NCBI GenBank assembly: GCA_900470805.1
Contig: UCCA01000037.1
Location: 1-64,000, forward strand
Length of the DNA: 64,000 nucleotides
Reading direction: 5' to 3'
DNA from: Hyphomicrobiales bacterium
Lineage (GTDB): Bacteria; Pseudomonadota; Alphaproteobacteria; Rhizobiales; Rhizobiaceae
Shown: piece after piece, positions 32,067 through 41,639 of the stretch
Layout: the number at the start of each line of letters is the position of its first letter
Position numbering within the stretch: the first letter of the stretch is position 1
The notes under the pieces: generated by a model
The model's input: only the letters and a program-made list of their open reading frames with translations
The model's database searches: none
What the model was told of the DNA's origin: nothing
Program-made: the position numbers and the translations under genes

Positions 32067-34010
32067 CTACTTTTCCTGCAGCCAGACCAGCATCGCGCCG
32101 GCGCTGCGATTGGCCCAGAGATGATAGGGAACTGCCGTAATACGTTTCGGCGCCAGAACAGGCGGTGCGGTGCGGTAGAGGCGGCCATCCCAATCATCGG
32201 CTTGCGACTGCATGGCCTCAGCGTCAAGCACGACAGCGCCACCGAGCAGATCGGCGTCAAAGCGCGGGACGATCTGCGCGTCGGCTGGCAAGCGTAGGCG
32301 TTGCGGCTCGCCGCCGACATCCGTTTCCTCAATGCAATAGACCACCGGTCCGCGCTGCAGCGCGACGCGTCCGCTGTCCTCGCTGACGGCGGGATGCGCA
32401 TACAGCCGATCGACCGGCATGCTGAAGTTAATGCGGATTTCGTCGCCATTTCGCCAGTCACGGTTGATCGCGGCATAGCCTTTTGTCACGGCCGCGGTCA
32501 GATCGACTACCTCGTCGTTGATCGTGATTTTGGCCTCGCGGCACCACCCCGGAATGCGCAGTTGCAGGGTGAAGCGATTGGTCTGCTGCAACGACATGGT
32601 CAAGGCAATGTCGCCGTCCCAGGGGTAGCGGGTCTCCTGCTTGAGGCGGACAAAGGCGTCACCAACCGTCAGTTCCGCAGTATTTTCACCGTAGAGGTGG
32701 ACCGCCAGGGCGTCATCGCTGGCAGAGTAGAAATACTGGCCAAGCGAGGTGATGAAGCGCGCGATATTGGTTGGGCAGCACGGGCAGTAGTGCCATTTCC
32801 AGCGCCGGTTCTGTCCATGGCTCTCCAGGACGTTCTCATAGAAATAGTGTTCGCCATCGCGTGAGATACCGGACAATGCGCCATTGAACAGAACCATCTC
32901 AAGCTTGTCGGTAAATTTGCTGTCGAGATCGGTCTGTGCCATGCGGTGGCTCCAGAAACCCAGCGCGACCGCAGCACAAGTCTCTGCATAGGCTGTTTCG
33001 TTCGGCAGATCGTATTCGCGTGTAAACCCTTCGTTCGACGCGGATGGGCCCAGCCCCCCGGTAACATAGAGCTGCCGCCCGGTTAGATTGTCGAACAGCC
33101 TGTCGCAAACCGTCTTGAGCTCGGCATCGTCATTCTCATAGACAAGATCAGCCATCGCCGAAAACAGATACATCGCGCGGACGGCATGACCAACAACCTG
33201 GCTCTGCTCGCGCACGGGCATGTGCGCCTGGCTGTATGCATAGGTCTGGTATACATAGTCCGCAGGGTTCTCACCCCGCTGGCGCGCTTCTTCGTCGTAG
33301 TAGGATGGCATCTGGCCGCGTTCGTCGACAAAGTACGTCGCGAGCTTCAGGTGTCTTTCGTCCCCACTGACCCGGTAGAGTTTGATCAATGCGAGCTCTA
33401 TTTCCTCATGCGCATCGTAACCTCGCAGCTTGCCGGGCTCGGGCCCGAACGTGTCGATGATGTGATCGACGGCGCGGATCATCACATCAAGGAAGCGGCG
33501 TTTGCCTGTTGCCTCGAAGTAGGCGACGGCGCCTTCGAGGAGGTGGCCCATGGAGTACATCTCATGGAGGTCGCGCAGATTGGTCCATCGCTTCTCCGGC
33601 TCGCGTCGAATAAACCAGCTATTGAGATAGCCATCGGCCATCTGCCCGTTCTCAAGCTTCTCGACGATATCGTCTATTTTCGCCTCGATTACGGCATCTG
33701 GATGGGCCTTGAGCGTGTAGCTTGCAGCCTCGATCCACTTTCCGAAATCTGAATCGAAGAAATGCTGCATGGAAAGCCCGCTCGGCTGGATCGGTCGCGC
33801 CAACGGGCCGGCCGGCTTGTCGAAATCGAGAACTTCAAGGAAGCCCTCCTCTTCTAGCCGGTTGTGTTGCGATGGAATGGTAACCCTGCGGACGGTTTCC
33901 GTCCAACTCTGCCAGAAACCGCCATCGAAGGACACCCGGGAGTGATCGGCGGGCACATAACGTTGCATCCTTGCAGCCTTGGCTTCTCGAGCACGGTGGG
34001 AACTGGGCAT
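32067..34010 (-). CDS. GH127 family beta-L-arabinofuranosidase-like enzyme
   Basis: The ATG at 34010, with AAGGAG 5 nt upstream, gives 647 residues, the usual GH127 length. Catalytic features of the family are present: Glu343 and Cys345 in NETAYAETCAAVALGFWSHRM and the adjacent pair Cys411-Cys412 in HYCPCCPTNIARF. In the characterised Bifidobacterium enzyme the equivalent Glu and Cys residues bind zinc and one Cys is the nucleophile. There is no signal peptide, so it acts in the cytoplasm on an imported arabinofuranoside. It sits inside the transporter operon, 29 bp after the permease stop. Confidence 0.9.
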   Translation of the reverse strand: MPSSHRAREAKAARMQRYVPADHSRVSFDGGFWQSWTETVRRVTIPSQHNRLEEEGFLEVLDFDKPAGPLARPIQPSGLSMQHFFDSDFGKWIEAASYTLKAHPDAVIEAKIDDIVEKLENGQMADGYLNSWFIRREPEKRWTNLRDLHEMYSMGHLLEGAVAYFEATGKRRFLDVMIRAVDHIIDTFGPEPGKLRGYDAHEEIELALIKLYRVSGDERHLKLATYFVDERGQMPSYYDEEARQRGENPADYVYQTYAYSQAHMPVREQSQVVGHAVRAMYLFSAMADLVYENDDAELKTVCDRLFDNLTGRQLYVTGGLGPSASNEGFTREYDLPNETAYAETCAAVALGFWSHRMAQTDLDSKFTDKLEMVLFNGALSGISRDGEHYFYENVLESHGQNRRWKWHYCPCCPTNIARFITSLGQYFYSASDDALAVHLYGENTAELTVGDAFVRLKQETRYPWDGDIALTMSLQQTNRFTLQLRIPGWCREAKITINDEVVDLTAAVTKGYAAINRDWRNGDEIRINFSMPVDRLYAHPAVSEDSGRVALQRGPVVYCIEETDVGGEPQRLRLPADAQIVPRFDADLLGGAVVLDAEAMQSQADDWDGRLYRTAPPVLAPKRITAVPYHLWANRSAGAMLVWLQEK

Positions 34011-34039
34011 GATAACTCCTTGGTCGAAGCGACCGCTTT

Positions 34040-34909
34040 TTACTTCACGGCGCCAGCGGTGAGGCCACGCACGTAGTATCGTTGCAATAGAAGGAAGAGC
34101 AGGATGCAGGGCACCATGGTAACGGCAATACCAGCCTGCAGGGCGCCCCAATCGATGATGCCGTAAATGCCGGAAGCGACATTGACCAGCATGATGGGCA
34201 GCGTGAACTTGTTCTGGTCGGACAGAAAGATCAGCGCGGCCAGAAACTCGTTCCACGAATTGAGAAAAGCAAACATCGCAACCGTGGCCACACCCGGCAG
34301 GGCAATCGGCAGCATGATCCGGCGCAAGATCGTCGTTTGAGACGCGCCATCGATGCGGGCGGCCTCAATCAGCGCCTTGGGAACCGCGTCGAAAGCATTG
34401 CGCATCATGAAGATCGAAAACGGCAGCTGAAACGTGACGTAGATCAATACGAGACCGAACAGGCTGTTCTGCAGCCGCAGGACCTTCAGGATCAGGAACA
34501 GCGGCGTCAGAATCGACTGGAACGGGATCATCATGGTCGCCATGATCAGGATGAACAGCAGGGATTGACCTGGGAAGCGAAACTTCGAGAAGCCATAGCC
34601 CGCCGGCACCGAAATCAGCACCGTCAACAGCACAGTCCCCAAGGCGATCATCACCGAGTTGGTGGCATACACATACCATCCGGCACCAACATGCTCCAGG
34701 CGACGGTAGTTCTCCAGCGAGAACGCCTTCGAAAACAGCGACGCGGGATTCGCGAGCGCGTCTGCGGCCGGTTTGAACGAATTGGCCAGCGACCAGACAA
34801 GCGGCATTATGAAGAAAACAGCGAAGACCAACGCAACGAACAGGAAGCCGACGAAGGCCAGTTGCTCGCTCAGCGGCTTGTGTGCGGGCTTGCCAAGAAA
34901 ACGATCCAT
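34040..34909 (-). CDS. CUT1 sugar importer permease, MalG type
   Basis: The ATG at 34909 overlaps the previous stop and gives 289 residues; the longer frame translates the other permease out of frame. The fold has six membrane helices, a long first periplasmic loop and the EAA motif EAARIDGASQTTILRRIMLPIALPGVATVAMF near the C-terminus. It ends RYYVRGLTAGAVK, the common CUT1 MalG-type tail. It pairs with the MalF-type permease. Confidence 0.93.
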   Translation of the reverse strand: MDRFLGKPAHKPLSEQLAFVGFLFVALVFAVFFIMPLVWSLANSFKPAADALANPASLFSKAFSLENYRRLEHVGAGWYVYATNSVMIALGTVLLTVLISVPAGYGFSKFRFPGQSLLFILIMATMMIPFQSILTPLFLILKVLRLQNSLFGLVLIYVTFQLPFSIFMMRNAFDAVPKALIEAARIDGASQTTILRRIMLPIALPGVATVAMFAFLNSWNEFLAALIFLSDQNKFTLPIMLVNVASGIYGIIDWGALQAGIAVTMVPCILLFLLLQRYYVRGLTAGAVK

Positions 34910-35832
34910 CAACCTTCCTCCGGCCGTTGACGCAGGAAAACGAACTGCACCGCGCTGATGGCGACCAGCACCACGAGCAGCGCGAACGAGATCGCCGATC
35001 CGTAGCCGAGACGGTAAGACGAGAACGAGGCGAGATAGATCGAGAACACAGCCGATATCGTGCTGTTTGCAGGTCCGCCCTGGGTGATGATGAAGAATTG
35101 GTCGAATGCCAGCATCGAAGACGTCACATTGAGAACCAACGCGAGAACCACCGAATTGCGCATCAAGGGCAGGGTGATTCGCCGGAAACGGCTCCACGCA
35201 TTCGCGCCGTCGATCTTGGCGGCTTCGATCACGTCGTTAGGTATGCCTTGCAGGCCGGTGAGCAGAATGACCATCGTAAAGCCAGCGGTCTTCCATACGA
35301 CCATGAGGATGATGACACCGAGCGCCGGCCAGAAGCTCTCCAAAGGTCGCGGTGCGCTGTCGATCAGGCCGACTGCGCGCAACAGCTGCGCGAAGACGCC
35401 ACTATCGGGATTCAGCAACCACATCCACAAGGTCGATGCGGCACCGAAGCCGATGACGACAGGCATGAAATAAATGGTGCGGAAGAAACCCACGATCCGC
35501 AGTGGCCGATCCACCAGCAGAGCCAGCGGGAATGCAACAATCATGATCGCCGCCGTGACCAACACCGTGTAGAGCAGCGTGAAGCCCAGCGAGTGCCAGA
35601 GCTGGACGTCTGCGACCAACTCGGCGTAATTGGCGAGACCGACAAACTTGGTCCGCCCTAGAAGCGGCCAGTTGTAGAAGCTCATCCAGATCGTCATCAC
35701 CAGGGGAACGAGAAATAACCCCAGTATGAAGACGAAGCTCGGCACGATGAAAGCAAGACCGAGCCAGCCTTTGGGCTCTGGCTCCCTGCCCTGAATTGCG
35801 CGCGGCTTGTTGTGAAGCACCGACGATATCAC
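34909..35832 (-). CDS. CUT1 sugar importer permease, MalF type
   Basis: The 307-residue protein has six predicted helices (first: GLAFIVPSFVFILGLFLVPLVMTIWMSFYNW) and the EAA loop EAAKIDGANAWSRFRRITLPLMRNSVVLALV. The MalF partner typically has this longer N-terminal helix and large first periplasmic loop. Its stop shares one base with the MalG-type start, so the two are coupled. A hairpin separates it from the upstream binding-protein gene. Confidence 0.93.
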   Translation of the reverse strand: MISSVLHNKPRAIQGREPEPKGWLGLAFIVPSFVFILGLFLVPLVMTIWMSFYNWPLLGRTKFVGLANYAELVADVQLWHSLGFTLLYTVLVTAAIMIVAFPLALLVDRPLRIVGFFRTIYFMPVVIGFGAASTLWMWLLNPDSGVFAQLLRAVGLIDSAPRPLESFWPALGVIILMVVWKTAGFTMVILLTGLQGIPNDVIEAAKIDGANAWSRFRRITLPLMRNSVVLALVLNVTSSMLAFDQFFIITQGGPANSTISAVFSIYLASFSSYRLGYGSAISFALLVVLVAISAVQFVFLRQRPEEG

Positions 35833-35878
35833 GGCGCCCTCCTTTCCGCTTTATTGTCCTTTGAGACGGTTCATGGCA

Positions 35879-35895
35879 GGGCGCCTAAGGCGCCC
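35879..35895 (-). promoter_or_regulatory. Intergenic hairpin after the sugar-binding-protein gene
   Basis: A 7-bp perfect stem (GGGCGCC / GGCGCCC) with a 3-nt loop lies 19 bp after the binding-protein stop. Such hairpins often stabilise or partly terminate messages so that more binding protein than permease is made. No U-run follows, so it is not a strong terminator. Confidence 0.5.
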
Positions 35896-35913
35896 CACAC
35901 AATCGAGGAGCAC

Positions 35914-37161
35914 TCAGTTCGGATTGGTGCGTTCGAGAATCTTTGTAAAGTCGGCCTGAGCCTTGCTGATCGTTCCATCGACGTCGTCGCCGAAGATCGT
36001 TCCCTGGATCAGATTGAGGAAAGGACCGGTGCGGCTGACGAAGAGTTCGTCAGAAGAGAAAGTGTAGGGCGTCCGCGCCTTGGCGAGGATGTCGTAGGAA
36101 ACCAGGTTCCGCTTGTCGAACTTGGCATAGGCTTCGCTGGCAAGATCGGTGCGTGAGGGCATGCCGGATTCCTGGGTGATGTAGACCTGCTGTTCCGGCT
36201 GCATGTAGAAATTGACGAAGTCGAGAGCGACCTTCTTCTTCTCCTCGCTGATGCCCTTCATAAGCGCGAGCGCATCGCCGCCGGCAAAGCTCGATTCACC
36301 GCCCTTGGGTCCAGGAATCGCCGCAACGTTGAACTTCACGTCGGGATATTTGCTGGTCAGCAGATTGACGATGTAGGATCCTGTCATCAGGATGCCCACC
36401 TTGCCGGAAGCGAATGCCTCCACCGCGTTGTTGCCGTTGCCGGACCGAGAGGTCGGGTGGATCGCGCCAGCCTTCCACATGTCGCGATAGGCGGCAACGG
36501 TTTCGCGAAGGGCCGGCGTATCGACTGTCGCCTGACGACCGTCATCGCTCAGCACATCGGCCTTGGCGGCCCACAGATGTGGCAGGAAGTCGTAAATCAG
36601 CCAACTTCCCGAGTTGGCCACGAAGTAGAAGCCGTAGGTCTCGTTGCCAAGTGCCGTGATCTTTTTGGCGTCGGCTGCTATCTCCTCGAGCGAAGCCGGA
36701 GCCTTGTTGGGGTCGAGACCTGCCTTGGTGAATAGATCCGTGTTGTAGGCGATAATCGAGGCGTCGGGCAGTGCCGGCACGCCGTAGATCTTGCCGTCAT
36801 AGGTCGCAAGACGGATATGCGACGGGCTCATGGCGGCTGCGTATGGCAATCCCTTGACGAAATCGGTGATGTCCTCAAGGCCATCGGCGGCGGCAAAGGT
36901 TGGCAAGTAGATCAGATCCAACGCCGCGCCATCCGGAGCAGCGCCACCAGCGAGCGCGGCACCAAGCTTCGGCACCATCTGCTCCGCGGTAATCTGGGTG
37001 ATGTTGACCTTGTCGGAGTGCGAAGCGTTGTACTTGTCGGCCAGCCCCTGCAACACAGCGCCGGACGATGTACGCACCCAGAAAGTGACCTCTTCAGCGC
37101 TGGCGAAGGAAGAGCTAGCCAGCAGCGCGAGCGCAGCCACCGTTGTTTTCAATCGAAGCAT
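35914..37161 (-). CDS. CUT1 sugar importer periplasmic binding protein
   Basis: The ATG at 37161 gives 415 residues with signal peptide MLRLKTTVAALALLASSSFASA; the longer frame is not plausible. The mature protein has the type-1 sugar-binding fold: VTFWVRTSSGAVLQGLADKYNASHSDKVNITQ, then APDGAALDLIYLPTFAAADGLEDITDFVK, GVPALPDASIIAYNTDLFTKAGLDPNKAP and a FASGKVGILMTGSY element. It is first in the operon, divergent from LacI. With the GH127 enzyme downstream, the ligand is likely an arabinofuranose-containing oligosaccharide or glycoside. Confidence 0.92.
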   Translation of the reverse strand: MLRLKTTVAALALLASSSFASAEEVTFWVRTSSGAVLQGLADKYNASHSDKVNITQITAEQMVPKLGAALAGGAAPDGAALDLIYLPTFAAADGLEDITDFVKGLPYAAAMSPSHIRLATYDGKIYGVPALPDASIIAYNTDLFTKAGLDPNKAPASLEEIAADAKKITALGNETYGFYFVANSGSWLIYDFLPHLWAAKADVLSDDGRQATVDTPALRETVAAYRDMWKAGAIHPTSRSGNGNNAVEAFASGKVGILMTGSYIVNLLTSKYPDVKFNVAAIPGPKGGESSFAGGDALALMKGISEEKKKVALDFVNFYMQPEQQVYITQESGMPSRTDLASEAYAKFDKRNLVSYDILAKARTPYTFSSDELFVSRTGPFLNLIQGTIFGDDVDGTISKAQADFTKILERTNPN

Positions 37162-37235
37162 GCTTGTTCCCCTTTTTTCTCGTTTCTGGCCTTCCGGGCC
37201 TTGAGACGAGGGAAGCCTAGTGCGGATTTTTACAC

Positions 37236-37316
37236 CTGTCGACAGTCCGTACACAGGAAATCGACGAGAATCTGATAAAACCTTTCAACAACACGATTCT
37301 TTCTGCTAAAAGCTTT
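37236..37316. promoter_or_regulatory. Candidate LacI operators between the sugar operon and its regulator
   Basis: A 10-bp perfect palindrome, CTGTCGACAG (37236-37245), lies 75 bp before the binding-protein start. AAAGCTTT (37309-37316), with a central GC as in LacI-family sites, lies 27 bp before the LacI start. Either or both may bind the divergent LacI protein. Confidence 0.5.
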
Positions 37317-37342
37317 CATCAGACATGAAATGAGGATCGGAT

Positions 37343-38353
37343 GTGAGCCTGATCGACGCCAAAAGACGGACAATTCACGATGTTGCAAAAGCTGCCGGCG
37401 TCAGCATTTCGACAGCTTCCAATGCGCTGAACGGAACCGGCCGAACAAATCCTGAAACGCGTGATCGTGTGCGCAAGATCGCTGAGGAGATCGGCTTTCG
37501 TCCCAACGCGTTGGCGCGTGGCTTGCTGCAGAAACGAAGCCACGCCATCGGCATGCTCACCAACGATACCTATGGAAGGCTGACACTGCCTATGGCGGCC
37601 GGTGTCTCCGAAGTTTTGGTAGATCAGGGCGTTTCGGTTTTCCTCTGCGCAACCAACAACGACCCTCGCCTGGCCCGTCTGCATTTGGACGCGCTTCTCG
37701 ACAGGCAGGTCGATGGGATCATCTTCACGGCAACCCGCCTCGACCTGAAGCCCCCGGTCGAGCTCACCCGCTTGCCGATACCGGTTGTGTACGTCTTCGC
37801 GGAGGGGCCACCCGAGAGCGTCGCTTTCATCCCGGATGATGCGCAGGGCGCCCGTTTGGCGGTCGAACAACTGATGAGACTCGGCCGAACGCGAATCCTG
37901 CATATAACCGGGCCGGAAGACTATCAGGCGGCCCGCACGCGCGCGGGTGCATATCGCAAATCCGTTGGCGAAGGCGCAGAGGTGCTGTTCGGAAACTGGT
38001 CGGAAGAATGGGGCCGGGAGGCTGTCGACACTGTCTTTGGGCGAGAGGGATCGAAGCCGGACGCCATTTTTTGCGGCAGTGACGAGATCGCGCGTGGAGT
38101 TATAGACGCGCTCAGGGATGTCAACATTTCAGTTCCGGAGGATGTATCGGTCGTCGGTTTCGATAATTGGGAGGTGGTTTCGAAGCAGACCCGTCCACCA
38201 CTGACCACAGTTGACATGGAACTCAAGGAGCTAGGCCATCAGGCAGGCCTGGCCATTCTTTCCCTTTCGAAAGGAGAAGTGTTCGATCCCGGCGTGAGAA
38301 AGCTGCCTTGCAGTCTAATCGTCAGAAGATCGTGTGGCGCGGAACAGACATGA
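37343..38353 (+). CDS. LacI-family transcriptional regulator
   Basis: The 336-residue protein starts at GTG and has the LacI helix-turn-helix TIHDVAKAAGVSISTASNALNGTGRTNPETRDRVRKIAEEIGFRPNALARGL (residues 10-62), including the hinge region. The periplasmic-binding-like effector domain follows with IGMLTNDTYGRLTLPMAAGVSEVL and a late VPEDVSVVGFDNWEVVSKQTRPPLTTVDM element. It is divergent from the GH127 sugar operon, so the inducer is probably an imported arabinoside or its hydrolysis product. Confidence 0.93.
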   Translation: MSLIDAKRRTIHDVAKAAGVSISTASNALNGTGRTNPETRDRVRKIAEEIGFRPNALARGLLQKRSHAIGMLTNDTYGRLTLPMAAGVSEVLVDQGVSVFLCATNNDPRLARLHLDALLDRQVDGIIFTATRLDLKPPVELTRLPIPVVYVFAEGPPESVAFIPDDAQGARLAVEQLMRLGRTRILHITGPEDYQAARTRAGAYRKSVGEGAEVLFGNWSEEWGREAVDTVFGREGSKPDAIFCGSDEIARGVIDALRDVNISVPEDVSVVGFDNWEVVSKQTRPPLTTVDMELKELGHQAGLAILSLSKGEVFDPGVRKLPCSLIVRRSCGAEQT

Positions 38354-38641
38354 ACTCATTTTCCACCTGATGATATCAATTCATCAGACTGAGGCCGGGG
38401 TTGGGTGTGATCATCGACAAGCGGGTTGAGCCGTCAGGATTTCTAGCGACGTGCCGGTTCAATGTGCATCGAAGACGGAGCTCGGTTCATGAGCGCTCTT
38501 TGCCCTGGCTCATGAATCCCTGATATCACCGCATGCGTATACGCCGACTATCCCGCCGCAGGTCTCCGGAATAGAGTGGGACTGGACAAGTCCCGCCCGC
38601 CGCCATGCATCCGGCAAAGGGCTTCAGTATGGAGCGAGTAA
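38354..38641. other. Intergenic region after the LacI gene
   Basis: No gene is visible. It contains a perfect 7-bp inverted repeat, CTGATGA-N7-TCATCAG (38367-38387), lacking a U-run. The ten bases TTCATCAGAC also occur at the LacI start region (37315-37324), so it might be a secondary regulator site. Confidence 0.35.
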
Positions 38642-39031
38642 ATGCAGATCAAGCGTAGCGGATCACAGCCCTCGAAGGCTGGGCCCGAGGATTACTTTAC
38701 CGGCACCGTACGCATTGACGCGCCATTCAGCGGCAGCGGCAACCTCAGCGGCGCAACGGTCACGTTCGAGCCCGGCGCCCGCACGGCGTGGCACACGCAC
38801 CCGCTCGGGCAGACGCTACTCGTCGTCTCTGGCCTTGGACGCGCGCAACGCGAGGGCGGTCCGATCGAGGAAATCCGCCCCGGCGACACCATATGGTTCG
38901 AGCCGGGCGAAAAACACTGGCATGGCGCAGCACCCGATTGCGCGATGACACACACTGCAATCGCTGAGATGCAGGATGGCAAGGCTGTGGAATGGCTGGA
39001 GAAAGTCAGCGACGCAGACTATGCGCCTTGA
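38642..39031 (+). CDS. Small cupin-domain protein
   Basis: The 129-residue protein is one cupin beta-barrel. The first motif is GARTAWHTHPLGQTLLVVSGLGRAQREGG with metal-ligand candidates His51 and His53, and the second is RPGDTIWFEPGEKHWHGAAPD with His92 and His94. Most relatives are metal-dependent decarboxylases, isomerases or hydroxynitrile lyase-like enzymes. It has no signal peptide. It lies 220 bp before the amine oxidase gene on the same strand, so common function is possible but not shown. Confidence 0.85.
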   Translation: MQIKRSGSQPSKAGPEDYFTGTVRIDAPFSGSGNLSGATVTFEPGARTAWHTHPLGQTLLVVSGLGRAQREGGPIEEIRPGDTIWFEPGEKHWHGAAPDCAMTHTAIAEMQDGKAVEWLEKVSDADYAP

Positions 39032-39251
39032 CGGCTGCGGTAATGCCCAGCACGATCCTCGCAACTGCCGCGACGTCGATTGCGGCCAGCGTGCAGGACT
39101 GAGCAATGAATGGACAGAGTCACGGGTGCGTACAAGGCCAAGCTTTAGGCTCGCAGGCGGCAGGAATTGCTGGCCACACACCCAGTGAGCCGTTCGGACC
39201 AAGGTGCATGGCAGTGAGCCAGGCCAGCGTGTCGTCGGAGCGGCTGCAGCC

Positions 39252-40493
39252 ATGTCTCTGATCGATCGGGCCGATGTTGTCATCATCGGTGCTGGCGCTG
39301 CCGGCACCGGCGCAGCCCGCCACTTGTCCGGAAGCGGACTGAACACCGTTTTGCTGGAGGCGTTGCCGCGCGCAGGCGGACGCTCCTGGACGCGGACGAT
39401 GGGCGGAACAACCGTCGATCTTGGCTGCGGCTGGCTCCATTCAGGTGACCGCAACCCGTGGACACGGATTGCCGGCGAGCTTGGCTTTGTCGTCGACCGC
39501 AGGCAGTCTGCATGGCAGGTCCAGTTTCGCGACCTCGGCTTTTCGCCGAGCGAGAGAGCGGAGGCCAATGATGCTTTCGAGCGATGGAACGACCGCGTCG
39601 CCAACGATCCACCGGCAACCGACATTGCCGCCGATGCGCTGGATCTGGCCGGCGAATGGACCGCATATCTCCAGGCCCTCAGCGGCTTTATCAGCGGCGA
39701 CGAGCTGGAGCGGATTTCCTGCCGGGACTATGCCGCCTACGATCAGGCTTCGACCGACAACAACTGGCGCGTGCCGGCCGGATATGGAACGCTGGTATCG
39801 GCGGCTATGCCTGCCGACGTGCCGGTTCATCTTTCAACATCGGTTAAATCCATCGAACTCGACGGAAGCAGGATTGTGCTGAGAACGCCGTCCGGCACGC
39901 TTCGGGCCCGCGCCGTGATCGTGACGGCGTCGACGAACGTCATCGCCGGCGACGCCATACGCTGGCCATCCGCGCTCGATGCCTGGCGTGACGCTGCCCG
40001 TCGCCTGCCACTCGGCTCAAACGAAAAGCTATTCCTGGAAATTGTCGGCTCCAGTCCCTTCGAGGACGAGAGCCACCTCCTCGGCAATCCCCGAGATGCC
40101 TCCACCGGCAGCTATTATATTCGCCCCTTCGGCCAGCCGGTGATCGAGTGCTTCCTCGGTGGAGCCGGTGCGCGGGTCGTGGCCGAGCACGGAACGGACG
40201 TGGGCTTTGTGCGCGCCATCGATCAGCTCGCCACCCTGTTCGGCAACGACATCCGCCGCAATCTTCGGCCGCTCATTGCATCCGACTGGACGCGGACACC
40301 GTCGATCGGCGGCGCCTACAGCCACGCCCTCCCTGGTCAGGCGGACGCACGATCCGTTCTCGCGCAACCCTATGACAACAGGCTGTTCTTCGCCGGCGAA
40401 GCGACACATCGGACGGATTTTTCGACCGCGCATGGCGCATTCCAGAGCGGCGTACGGGCCGCCAACGAAGCGATGGCGGCGCTTGCCGATTAG
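39252..40493 (+). CDS. FAD-dependent amine oxidase
   Basis: The ATG at 39252 gives 413 residues; the frame upstream to a GTG at 39204 adds only 16 unremarkable residues. The N-terminus has the FAD motif DVVIIGAGAAGTGAARHLSGSGLNTVLLEALPRAGGRSWTR (residues 7-47) and the C-terminus the second FAD motif RLFFAGEATHRTDFSTAHGAFQSGVRAANEAM. This is the flavin amine oxidase/monoamine oxidase layout. It is followed 51 bp later by an agmatinase-like gene, so it may oxidise a polyamine or guanidino amine. Confidence 0.88.
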   Translation: MSLIDRADVVIIGAGAAGTGAARHLSGSGLNTVLLEALPRAGGRSWTRTMGGTTVDLGCGWLHSGDRNPWTRIAGELGFVVDRRQSAWQVQFRDLGFSPSERAEANDAFERWNDRVANDPPATDIAADALDLAGEWTAYLQALSGFISGDELERISCRDYAAYDQASTDNNWRVPAGYGTLVSAAMPADVPVHLSTSVKSIELDGSRIVLRTPSGTLRARAVIVTASTNVIAGDAIRWPSALDAWRDAARRLPLGSNEKLFLEIVGSSPFEDESHLLGNPRDASTGSYYIRPFGQPVIECFLGGAGARVVAEHGTDVGFVRAIDQLATLFGNDIRRNLRPLIASDWTRTPSIGGAYSHALPGQADARSVLAQPYDNRLFFAGEATHRTDFSTAHGAFQSGVRAANEAMAALAD

Positions 40494-40544
40494 AGACGAC
40501 GCATCTTACAGACAATTCCAATAGCAGCCAGGAGACATGCCGCC

Positions 40545-41483
40545 ATGCAGGAACGCCAGTTGAACCAGCCGCTCGGGGGCAACGACATGCCGCGGTTTGC
40601 CGGGCCAGCAACCATGATGCGCCTGCCCACCCAGCCGACCGCCGAGGGACTGGATGCGTGTTTCGTCGGCATTCCGCTGGATGTTGGAACTAGCAACCGG
40701 CCAGGCACGCGGCTCGGCCCCAGGCAGATCAGGCAGGAATCCTGCATGCTGCGTCCCTTCAACATGGCGACGGGCGCCGCGCCATTTCAGCGTCTGCAGG
40801 TGGCCGACATTGGCGACGTCCCGATCGACACGTTCGATCTCAAGCGGTCGGTCGATATCATCACCGAGTTCTACGACGATCTGCTCAAGCATCCCTGCAT
40901 TCCACTCACGCTCGGTGGTGACCACACACTGACCTATCCGATCCTGCGGTCGATCGCGCGCAAGCACGGCCCGGTCGCCTTGATCCATGTCGATGCGCAT
41001 GCCGATACCAATGACGAGATGTTCGGTGAGAAGATCGCCCACGGCACCCCCTTTCGCCGCGCCTATGACGATGGCCTGCTGATCAACGAAAAGGTGTTCC
41101 AGATCGGCCTGCGCGGCACCGGCTATTCGCCCGAGGATTTCGATTGGGCTCGCAACAAGGGCTGGACGGTGGTGCAGGCCGAGGATTGCTGGGGCAAGTC
41201 GCTCAAGCCGCTGATGGAACAGGTCAGAGCCCGGATCGGATCGGCACCGGTCTACCTCACCTATGACATCGACAGCCTCGATCCGGCATTCGCCCCCGGC
41301 ACCGGGACCGTGGAGATCGGCGGCCTGACGACGTGGCAGGCGCTCGAGATCATTCGCGGTTGCGCCGGGCTCAATCTGGTGGGTGGCGACCTCGTCGAAG
41401 TCTCGCCGCCATTCGACACCTCCGGCAACACCGCGCTGATTGCGGCCAACCTGCTCTACGAGATGCTCTGCGTTCTCCCGTAA
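40545..41483 (+). CDS. Agmatinase-family ureohydrolase
   Basis: The 312-residue enzyme has the ureohydrolase manganese motifs: LTLGGDHTLTYP (His127), LIHVDAHADTNDE (Asp150, His152, Asp154) and YLTYDIDSLDPAFAPGTGT (two Asp). The sequence GEKIAHGTPFRRA matches agmatinases, guanidinobutyrases and guanidinopropionases rather than arginases. It would release urea from a guanidino compound, giving putrescine or an amino acid. Paired with the upstream amine oxidase it suggests a guanidino-amine catabolic unit. Which guanidino compound is used cannot be told from sequence. Confidence 0.9.
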   Translation: MQERQLNQPLGGNDMPRFAGPATMMRLPTQPTAEGLDACFVGIPLDVGTSNRPGTRLGPRQIRQESCMLRPFNMATGAAPFQRLQVADIGDVPIDTFDLKRSVDIITEFYDDLLKHPCIPLTLGGDHTLTYPILRSIARKHGPVALIHVDAHADTNDEMFGEKIAHGTPFRRAYDDGLLINEKVFQIGLRGTGYSPEDFDWARNKGWTVVQAEDCWGKSLKPLMEQVRARIGSAPVYLTYDIDSLDPAFAPGTGTVEIGGLTTWQALEIIRGCAGLNLVGGDLVEVSPPFDTSGNTALIAANLLYEMLCVLP

Positions 41484-41639
41484 CGGCGCAGGATGCCGGT
41501 CTTCGTTTTTCATGACCGGTATCCATCCCCTCCCCGTTCCACACAGCCATTCACGGCTTTGAAACCAGTTCGTGCCACCTTTCAGCGATCAATGCTTGGC
41601 CGCGATGGCCCAACTTTCTATGGCTGTGGGGTATGCAAT

